A DNA stretch of 6,257 bases, from assembly GCA_946222055.1 (NCBI GenBank), contig CAMIEW010000060.1:1-6257 (forward strand), written 5' to 3'. Within the stretch, counting starts at the first letter, position 1. Each line of letters opens with the position of its first letter. The notes under the pieces were generated by a model. The model did no database searches, was not told where the DNA came from, and worked only from the letters and a program-made list of their open reading frames with translations. This DNA comes from an uncultured Porphyromonas sp. GTDB taxonomy: Bacteria > Bacteroidota > Bacteroidia > Bacteroidales > Porphyromonadaceae. A program made the position numbers and the translations under genes. Below are positions 1 through 6,257 of the stretch, piece after piece.

Positions 1-3000
1 GCTCCAACTTTACGAAGAAAGGACTCGAAGGGAATGCGGAGCTGAACTATCTTGAGACCGACTCCAAGCGCGTGACTGCGGTCCCCTGCTACGGATCCCC
101 CTCCAAGGGGCATAAGAAATGGTTCGAGGAGAAGTGGGAGATCTCCGAGGAGTGGACAGAGACCTTCTTAGAGCAGATACTGAAGCGCTCTCCCATCGGA
201 GGCAAGGTCGATCCCATCGTCCATCCTCAGCCTCAGGAGGAGACCTTTACCCCCTATGAGCTCTATATCAAGCTGCTGCAGACCAAGTTTGGCGACGTCA
301 TCGACAGGTCTCTCACCGAGGAGATAGAGAGTTACCTCCCCGATGAGATCATCCGACTGGACTATCAGATAGAGGCTGTGAAGCGCTGCCTCAGTATCAT
401 GCGAGAGCATGGGGGCTTCATGCTCGCTGACGTGGTCGGGCTGGGCAAGACGATCGTCGGGACACTGATCATCAAGAGATTTCTATCCGACCTGCGCGAC
501 GACGGCAGGGAGAGGAAGGTGCTGGTGATCACACCGCCGGCCATCAAGGCCGGCTGGGAGAGGACCATCGACCTATTTGATCAAAAAGATAATACAGATA
601 AGATATCACCCTTCGTCGACTTTATCAGCACCGGTAAGATCGGCAGCCTATTAGACGACGAAGAGGAGGCGGAGGAGGAGCTGGAGTCTCTCGTAGATGA
701 CGAGAGCTTAGGCGACGATCAGGCGCTGCAGGATATAGACTACGGGCTGATCATCATCGATGAGAGTCACCGCTTCCGTCGCAGCACCACCAAGATGTAC
801 CAGTCCCTGGACACCCTCATCGAGAATATCGGTGCTCGGAGTGGTGCCTACCCTTACATAGGACTCCTCTCCGCCACGCCTCAGAATAATAGGCCGGACG
901 ATCTCAAGAATCAGATCTACCTCTTCGAGCGCAACCACAAGGACAGCACGCTTAAGAGAGCCTCCGGAGGTGATCTGGAGGACTTCTTCGGGAGAGTCAA
1001 TAAGGAATACAATGCCCTCCTCAAGGGGCACGATAGTCTCAGCGACGAGGAGCGAGCCAAGAAGCTGAAAGAAATATCACAGGAGCTTAGGGACTGTATC
1101 CTCGAGGACCTCTTGGAGCGGCGGACGAGGACGGATGTCAAGACCTACTACAAGGCCGATATGGAGGCTCAGGGGCTTACCTTCCCCGAGCTGGTCGGAC
1201 CCCATGCGCTTGTCTACAGAATGGATGACGAGCTGGCGCGCCTATTCGCCGACACTATGAGCATCATAGCCCCGTCGGAGGTGGAGAAGATCCGGTCCGA
1301 CGAGTGGCTCCGCTACTATCGGTACCGAGCTATTGAGTACTTCGTCGACCACGCTAATGAGCAGAAGCATATCGCGCGTGGTAACCGCGGCGTGGGCGAT
1401 ATCGCCGGACAGCTGGCCACGATCATGCAGATCATGCTGGTCAAGCGTCTGGAGAGCTCCTTTACGGCATTCAAGAGGTCACTCCTCAACCTCCGCCGCT
1501 ACACGGACAACATGATCCAGATGTGGGAGAGGGACACGATCTTCATCTGCCCCCAGATCGATATCAATAAGGAGCTGGACTATCGAGCCAAGAGCGAACG
1601 ACGCGGGCGAGTCGTCACCTATGAGGACTGTGTGCAGGAGATACGAGATAAGATCGAGAAGCTGACCCTGGAGGGGCGCAATGAGAGGGGACAAAATGCC
1701 GAGTACCGCCAGAGCGACTTCCGCCCGGAGTACTACGACTGTCTTAAGAGAGACAGTGCGCTAATCTCTCTCCTCTGTGACCGATGGGGCACCGTCAATT
1801 CGCAGGATCCAAAGTTCGACACCTTCAAGGAGAGCATTGACACGAAGCTCTTCGACCCCAAGACCAATACCTCAGGCAAGCTGGTGATCTTCTCCGAGGC
1901 AAAGGACACGGTCAACTCCCTATCGCACGCCTTGGCCTACAAGGGGCATAGAGCGCTCGTCATAACCGCTGCCAATAGAGATGAGAAGGAGCAGGTGATC
2001 CGAGAGAACTTTGACGCCAATTACACCGGCGAGTGGCGGGATGAGTACGATGTGATCATCACCACGGATGTCCTCGCCGAGGGCGTGAATCTCCATCGTG
2101 CCAATGTCATACTCAACTACGACACCCCATGGAACTCGACCCGCCTCATGCAGCGCATCGGTCGTGTCAATCGCATCGGATCTCAGCATCCGACTATCTA
2201 TGTGTACAACTTCATGCCGAGTGCGCAGGGCGATGAGATGATCCAGCTGGTCCAGATAGCGCACTCCAAGCTGCAGTCCTTCCACGTACTCTTCGGTGGA
2301 GATAGTAAGATCTTTACGGACAATGAGAGCCTGGTACACTACGACAATATCCGTGTGGCAGTCGATGGAGAGGAGTCGCCCCTCCAGAAGTATGTCTACG
2401 AGCTGAAGCAGTACAGAGACTCACACCCCGACCGCTATCAGCTCATTGCCGACACTGACGAGGGGTGGGAGATGGCACAGGACGCTGAGGGGAGCGCTTA
2501 CTTTGTCGTGCGGGCACCTAAGTCCGCCCCTTTGGCCATAGAGGTGGAGCAGAATCCCTTAGGGGACACTAAGATCCTTTCTCTCCTCGACCTGCTAGAG
2601 CGACTGCGAGCCCTGCCGGAGGATAAGAGGGTACCTCTGCCGGAGGAGTGGACGTCACTCAGGAAGCGAGCTATATATGCTTACAATCAGCACCACGTCC
2701 GGATCCTTAAGTCACACGTCGGTCAGAGCAATATAGATAAGGCTCTCAGCATCATCGTCGAGATCTGGAGTAATCCGGAGAGCAGTAAGGAGACCAAGCA
2801 ACTCTTGCAGTCGGCTCGCAAGCAAGTCGATCGCGGCAATCGAGATGTGATACGGAGGGTGATCCGGATCGGTGACGAACTGAGCCGGAGGGAGTCGCAG
2901 CTCATCCCCGTCAGTAAGGAGGAGATCGATGCCCTCCTGAGGGACAGCATCGGTAAGCTGATCAAGAGAGTAGAGACACAACAGGGGGCACCGGGGATCG

Positions 3001-3020
3001 TATTAGGAATCATCAAGTAA
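1..3020 (+). CDS. PLD-nuclease/Snf2-family helicase (DNA translocase), 5'-truncated by window edge
   Basis: This is probably the motor and nuclease subunit of a restriction or defence system acting on DNA in the cytoplasm. The frame is open to the left edge, with the first whole codon at 3. A GTG at 72 is possible, but the codons before it read SNFTKKGLEGNAELN, which matches the second half of a PLD-type HKD motif (GS-SNFT..GL..N.ELN). The gene therefore starts upstream, and the catalytic His and Lys are outside the window. Counting the codon at 3 as residue 1, Snf2 motifs follow in order: Gln of the Q-like motif 122, Walker A DVVGLGKT 143-150, DESH box 253-256, SATP 290-293, RRTRTDV 373-379, KRLESS 481-486, VIFSEA about 628-633, TTDVLAEGVNL 687-697 and QRIGRVNR 717-724. 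All key ATPase residues are present. About 330 residues separate motif III from motif IV. An acidic stretch lies at 218-246. The last 280 residues are unassigned. TAA stops the gene 6 nt before the methyltransferase, suggesting one operon. The Snf2 call is firm; the PLD call rests on a short segment. Confidence 0.93.
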   Translation, partial: SNFTKKGLEGNAELNYLETDSKRVTAVPCYGSPSKGHKKWFEEKWEISEEWTETFLEQILKRSPIGGKVDPIVHPQPQEETFTPYELYIKLLQTKFGDVIDRSLTEEIESYLPDEIIRLDYQIEAVKRCLSIMREHGGFMLADVVGLGKTIVGTLIIKRFLSDLRDDGRERKVLVITPPAIKAGWERTIDLFDQKDNTDKISPFVDFISTGKIGSLLDDEEEAEEELESLVDDESLGDDQALQDIDYGLIIIDESHRFRRSTTKMYQSLDTLIENIGARSGAYPYIGLLSATPQNNRPDDLKNQIYLFERNHKDSTLKRASGGDLEDFFGRVNKEYNALLKGHDSLSDEERAKKLKEISQELRDCILEDLLERRTRTDVKTYYKADMEAQGLTFPELVGPHALVYRMDDELARLFADTMSIIAPSEVEKIRSDEWLRYYRYRAIEYFVDHANEQKHIARGNRGVGDIAGQLATIMQIMLVKRLESSFTAFKRSLLNLRRYTDNMIQMWERDTIFICPQIDINKELDYRAKSERRGRVVTYEDCVQEIRDKIEKLTLEGRNERGQNAEYRQSDFRPEYYDCLKRDSALISLLCDRWGTVNSQDPKFDTFKESIDTKLFDPKTNTSGKLVIFSEAKDTVNSLSHALAYKGHRALVITAANRDEKEQVIRENFDANYTGEWRDEYDVIITTDVLAEGVNLHRANVILNYDTPWNSTRLMQRIGRVNRIGSQHPTIYVYNFMPSAQGDEMIQLVQIAHSKLQSFHVLFGGDSKIFTDNESLVHYDNIRVAVDGEESPLQKYVYELKQYRDSHPDRYQLIADTDEGWEMAQDAEGSAYFVVRAPKSAPLAIEVEQNPLGDTKILSLLDLLERLRALPEDKRVPLPEEWTSLRKRAIYAYNQHHVRILKSHVGQSNIDKALSIIVEIWSNPESSKETKQLLQSARKQVDRGNRDVIRRVIRIGDELSRRESQLIPVSKEEIDALLRDSIGKLIKRVETQQGAPGIVLGIIK

Positions 3021-3029
3021 GCCATTATG
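3021..3029 (+). other. Six-base junction between helicase and methyltransferase genes; no clear ribosome binding site
   Basis: The helicase TAA (3018-3020) is followed by GCCATT and then the methyltransferase ATG (3027-3029). Both genes lie in the same reading frame, separated only by the stop and two sense codons. The nearest purine-rich stretch (AGGA at about 3005-3008) is roughly 18 bases before the ATG, too far for normal Shine-Dalgarno spacing. Translation probably depends on coupling to the upstream gene or on the Shine-Dalgarno-independent initiation common in Bacteroidota. There is no room for a separate promoter in the gap, so co-transcription is expected. Confidence 0.7.
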
Positions 3030-6000
3030 GACAAGGAGTATCTCAGGAAGTACCTGAGCACCAGCTATCAGGGCGGGCAGTCCTTCCTGGACACTATCAT
3101 CATCCCTATCTTCGGCGACAGCTTCGAGGATGGGTACAGCAAGGAGGTCTTGCAGGACAGTAATGACAAGTGTCTCGCCACCGCGACCGGGATACGCAGC
3201 ATAAGGCTCCTCGGGAGCGTGGACGACCTCGGCATTGAGCCTCTTCAGGTCTTTGACATTACTGTGAATGACAGCGTCAAGATGGAGCGAAACAGGGTCT
3301 CCATCCAGCGACTGATCCGGTCGGTGATGAGCAGCTACTCCGCTGCCTTCATGATCTTCCACTACGAGGATGCAGCGAGGTGGGACTGGCGCTTTACCTT
3401 CTGTCGCAAGGAGCGCAGCTTGGCGGAGACCACCGACAGCAAGCGGTACACCTTCCTCCTCGGTCCGGGGCAGTCGTGTCGTACAGCGACAGACAATTTC
3501 TATGGCCTCTATAGTCGCAAGGAGCCCCTGACGATGGAGGATCTGCAGCAGGCCTTCAGTGTCGAGGCTCTGTCGAGAGAGTTTTTCCAACGATACAAGT
3601 CACACTACGAGACCTTTGTCAGCTATGCCGCTGATCCTGAGAATGGTCTCCGTGGTCATCTCCTCCCTGAGGAGCAGGAGATCTCTGAGGAGGGTGCTAT
3701 CGGCATGCGCGAGGAGGAGAAGCCTATCCGCGACTATGTGAAGAAGCTCCTCGGGCGGATCGTCTTCCTCCACTTCCTCCAGAAGAAGGGCTGGATGGGC
3801 GTCCCAAGAGCCGGGGAGTGGGGCGAGGGAGACAAGGACTTCATGCTCCACCTCTTCAAGTACGCATCACCGGAGCAGCAAGCCAACTTCCTCGACAGCG
3901 TCCTGGAGCCTCTCTTTGCCAAGGCTCTCGACACCGATCGGCGGGAGAGTCAGAGTCTCTTCGACACAAGGGTCGATGGTATCGGTGTCGTGCGGGTGCC
4001 TTACCTCAATGGTGGTCTCTTCGAGCGTGACGCGCTGGATGAGAGACAGCTCGCCTTTCCTGCGGACTACTTCCGCGATCTCCTCTCTATGCTGTCTCAG
4101 TATAACTTTACCATCGATGAGAACGACCCCAACGATGCCGAGGTGGGTATCGACCCGGAGATGCTGGGGCGGATCTTCGAGAACCTCCTCGAGGACAATA
4201 AGGATATGGGGGCCTTCTACACCCCTAAGGAGATCGTCCGGTATATGTGCGCGGAGAGTCTGATCGCTTACCTCCAGTCCGACCGAGAGGATGAGGAGGA
4301 GCGAGAGGCTATCCGAGACTTTGTCGAGAGTCACGATGGTACCTCTCTCGGTGACCTGACGGAGGAGATCAGGGAGCTGCTCCTGAGGGTGAGGATCTGT
4401 GACCCTGCCATCGGCTCCGGGGCCTTCCCCATGGGACTTCTCAGAGAGCTCTACTTCTGTAGGTCTGCCCTCGAGTCCACTACAGCCCTGGATCCGGCTG
4501 CTACTAAGAGGGAGATCCTGCAGAATAATATCTATGGTGTCGACCTCGAGAGAGGAGCGGTCGACATCGCTCGGCTGCGCTTCTGGCTTACCCTTGTAGT
4601 GGATGAAAAGACTCCGGAGGCCTTGCCCAACCTGGACTTCAAGATCATGCAGGGTGACTCGCTATTAGAGCAATATGAGGACGTGGATCTCAGCACACTG
4701 ACCAAGACGAAGTCAGAGATAGACCTGCAGCAGGGATGCCGGCTCACCCTCTTTGAGGACAACCTTGATCCCCTTCGCTACAAGCTCTCTCACCTTATCC
4801 AGGAGTACTATGCTTGCGATGATCATACGATGCGCCTGAGTATGAGGCGTGAGATCACCACGATGATCGAGCTACAGCTGAGGGAGCAGCAGTTTGACGT
4901 CTCTCTCGGAGACATCGACGTACATGCCAATGATAAGTTCTTCCTCTGGCACACCTGGTTTGGCGACGTCTTTATGGAGAATGGGGGCTTCGACATAGTG
5001 ATCGGCAATCCGCCATACATCCAGCTGCAGAAGGACGATGGACGACTGGCAAAGCTCTACGCCGATGCGGGATACCAGACCTATGCTCGTACGGGAGACA
5101 TCTACTGCCTCTTTTATGAGCTGGGTTGGAGGCTGCTAAGGGATGGAGGACACCTCTGCTACATCACCTCCAATAAGTGGATGCGCGCCGGATATGGAGA
5201 GAAGACCAGGCAATTCCTATCAGAGTGTACCAACCCCAGGTTGCTGATAGACTTTGCCGGAGTAAAGATCTTCCAGAATGCGACCGTGGACACCAATATC
5301 CTACTCTTCGCCAAGGAGAAGAATAGCAACAGTTGCCGGTCGGTTGTCTCCAGTAAGTCGGAGAAAATTGGAGTAGATAATCTGAGCCTTTTTGTCCAGC
5401 AACATGCGACCCCCTCCGCCTTCACCTCCGCCCCCTGGGTCATCCTCACCCCCATCGAGCAGCGCATCAAGGAGAAGATCGAGGCCGTCGGCACCCCGCT
5501 TAAGGACTGGGACATCCAGATCTACCGTGGCGTGCTCACCGGTTGTAACGAAGCCTTTATCATCGACACCGCCAAGCGAGATGAGATCTTATCAAACTGT
5601 CAGACCGAGGAGGAGCGCCGGCAGACGGAAGCCCTAATACGACCCATATTAAGAGGCCGGGACATCAAGCGCTACGGATATGACTGGGCTGGACTATGGC
5701 TGATATTCATTCCTTGGCATTTCCCTTACCAATTTGATACCTCTATCAATGGTGCATCTGAGAAAGCAGAAAAGGCATTCCAAGAGCAGTATCCCTCCGT
5801 CTATCAGCACATGACAGGATATAAAGAGCAATTGTCAAAGAGGAACAAAGCTGAAACAGGTATACGATATGAGTGGTATGCCATGCAAAGGTGGGGAGCC
5901 CAGTATTGGGAGGATTTCAGTAAGCCGAAATTATTCTATGCAGACATAGTTCAAGAGCTAAATTTTGTCATGTCTGATGAATTGATGTTCGGAAATAACA

Positions 6001-6242
6001 GTGTTTACTTTATATCCTCAGAAGATCGAGATAAGTTGTTAGTCATACAACGCTTCCTCAATTCCAAATTGATAAATTGGTACTATAGAACTCTGTCAGT
6101 ACAATTAGGAGAGCATGTAGTCAGGATGTTTTCAATCTACGTCTTGCAAATACCTATTCCCACACAGTCTAACAACAATGTCTACGAATCATATGGTCTT
6201 TCATCCGATGAAATAGATTTTATTGAACAGAAGATGATTTGA
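3027..6242 (+). CDS. Eco57I/TaqI-type N6-adenine DNA methyltransferase with target-recognition domain (R-M specificity and modification protein)
   Basis: This protein should transfer a methyl group from S-adenosylmethionine to adenine N6 at a specific DNA site. It has 1071 residues, in the usual size range for large Eco57I-like and PglX-like proteins. Motifs in order are: helical segment LLGRIVFLHFLQKKGW near residue 240; VPYLNGGLFE near 325; motif X GAFYTP 395-400; motif I DPAIGSGAF 459-467; GVDLE with D506; GDS 543-545; catalytic motif IV NPPY 661-664; and DGGHLCYITSNKW 706-718. NPPY indicates adenine rather than C5-cytosine methylation. About 115 residues separate GDS from NPPY. The C-terminal part, with IYRGVLTGCNEAF near 833 and RPILRGRDIKRY at 872-883, resembles a TaqI-type specificity domain and ends with an LNSKL..WYY and PIP pattern. 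The N-terminal 200 residues show no nuclease motif I can recognise, so cleavage is probably supplied by the upstream gene. ATG at 3027 is chosen because it follows the helicase stop by 6 nt. From about residue 892 the GC content drops sharply. A BREX PglX is the main alternative, but no other BREX gene is visible. Confidence 0.95.
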   Translation: MDKEYLRKYLSTSYQGGQSFLDTIIIPIFGDSFEDGYSKEVLQDSNDKCLATATGIRSIRLLGSVDDLGIEPLQVFDITVNDSVKMERNRVSIQRLIRSVMSSYSAAFMIFHYEDAARWDWRFTFCRKERSLAETTDSKRYTFLLGPGQSCRTATDNFYGLYSRKEPLTMEDLQQAFSVEALSREFFQRYKSHYETFVSYAADPENGLRGHLLPEEQEISEEGAIGMREEEKPIRDYVKKLLGRIVFLHFLQKKGWMGVPRAGEWGEGDKDFMLHLFKYASPEQQANFLDSVLEPLFAKALDTDRRESQSLFDTRVDGIGVVRVPYLNGGLFERDALDERQLAFPADYFRDLLSMLSQYNFTIDENDPNDAEVGIDPEMLGRIFENLLEDNKDMGAFYTPKEIVRYMCAESLIAYLQSDREDEEEREAIRDFVESHDGTSLGDLTEEIRELLLRVRICDPAIGSGAFPMGLLRELYFCRSALESTTALDPAATKREILQNNIYGVDLERGAVDIARLRFWLTLVVDEKTPEALPNLDFKIMQGDSLLEQYEDVDLSTLTKTKSEIDLQQGCRLTLFEDNLDPLRYKLSHLIQEYYACDDHTMRLSMRREITTMIELQLREQQFDVSLGDIDVHANDKFFLWHTWFGDVFMENGGFDIVIGNPPYIQLQKDDGRLAKLYADAGYQTYARTGDIYCLFYELGWRLLRDGGHLCYITSNKWMRAGYGEKTRQFLSECTNPRLLIDFAGVKIFQNATVDTNILLFAKEKNSNSCRSVVSSKSEKIGVDNLSLFVQQHATPSAFTSAPWVILTPIEQRIKEKIEAVGTPLKDWDIQIYRGVLTGCNEAFIIDTAKRDEILSNCQTEEERRQTEALIRPILRGRDIKRYGYDWAGLWLIFIPWHFPYQFDTSINGASEKAEKAFQEQYPSVYQHMTGYKEQLSKRNKAETGIRYEWYAMQRWGAQYWEDFSKPKLFYADIVQELNFVMSDELMFGNNSVYFISSEDRDKLLVIQRFLNSKLINWYYRTLSVQLGEHVVRMFSIYVLQIPIPTQSNNNVYESYGLSSDEIDFIEQKMI

Positions 6243-6257
6243 AATAACGCGTAATAT
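5700..6257. other. AT-rich segment encoding the end of the target-recognition region
   Basis: By hand count, 5701-6240 contains 204 G or C in 540 bases (38%), while 5401-5700 contains 176 in 300 (59%). Codon choice changes with it: AAA, TTT, ATA, AAT and TTG become common where AAG, ATC and CTC dominated before. The reading frame is intact and the translation still looks like the end of a TaqI-type recognition domain. The low-GC character continues through the stop codon to the window edge, so its right boundary is not visible. Replacement of the recognition end by recombination is the likeliest explanation. The final 15 bases after the stop hold no feature I can recognise. Confidence 0.7.

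Noticed and set aside
72..74. GTG as the start codon of the helicase gene
   Set aside because: The upstream in-frame codons encode a recognisable part of a PLD HKD motif, so translation must begin before the window.
574..610. Internal promoter in the AT-rich patch inside the helicase gene
   Set aside because: No convincing -7/-33 Bacteroidota promoter pair is seen and no alternative gene starts just downstream; the patch is in frame and coding.
1920..2339. A 139-codon open frame on the minus strand opposite helicase motifs V and VI
   Set aside because: The sense strand here encodes the conserved Snf2 motifs, which fixes the real coding frame; the antisense product shows no family resemblance.
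3003..3590. A 195-codon open frame on the minus strand across the start of the methyltransferase gene
   Set aside because: It lies antisense to a gene with clear family motifs, its product has low-complexity Leu/Glu-rich composition and no recognisable domain, and it also crosses the gene junction. High GC with biased codons commonly leaves such open antisense frames.
1..6242. Assignment as BREX or DISARM
   Set aside because: The methyltransferase resembles PglX-type proteins, and DISARM also combines helicase, PLD and methyltransferase functions. However, no brxC, pglZ, brxL, drmA or drmB is visible, and the PLD and helicase are fused in one chain. Flanking sequence would be needed to decide.
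6243..6257. Possible terminator or palindrome around ACGCGT after the methyltransferase stop
   Set aside because: Only 15 bases are available; the 6-base palindrome is too short for a stem and there is no following T-run.

Overview
The window holds two long, adjacent genes on the + strand that fill almost all of it and look like a restriction-modification (R-M) or related defence cassette. Gene 1 (from before the left edge to 3020) is a Snf2-type DNA translocase/helicase whose first visible residues are the tail of a phospholipase-D (PLD) nuclease domain, so its true start lies upstream of the window. Gene 2 (3027-6242) is a complete Eco57I/TaqI-type N6-adenine DNA methyltransferase with a C-terminal target-recognition region.

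Layout: 1 to about 170, end of the PLD-like domain and linker; about 350-2180, the two RecA-like lobes of the translocase with a long insert between them; 2181-3017, a C-terminal region I cannot assign; 3018-3029, a 6-nt gap with both genes in the same reading frame; 3027 to about 4150, N-terminal and helical region of the methyltransferase; about 4170-5200, catalytic domain; about 5400-6239, target-recognition region; 6243-6257, 15 bases with no visible feature. There is no gene-free stretch of 300 bases, and I saw no RNA gene, CRISPR array, insertion sequence or terminator.

How the genes may work together: gene 2 would recognise and methylate a DNA site. Gene 1 would translocate on, and probably cut, DNA that lacks the mark, with the PLD domain as the nuclease. 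The order nuclease, translocase, methyltransferase, target recognition matches single-chain Type ISP restriction enzymes, but here it is split over two genes and the nuclease is PLD-like rather than Mrr-like. This division of labour is inferred.

Organism: the genes have moderate to high GC (about 48-68% in the blocks I counted by hand), favour AAG, GAG, ATC and CTC codons, and gene 2 lacks a clear Shine-Dalgarno sequence. This would fit a Bacteroidota member such as a Porphyromonas-like genome, but the assignment is tentative. The last 540 coding bases of gene 2 fall to about 38% GC, which suggests that the specificity end has a different history from the rest.
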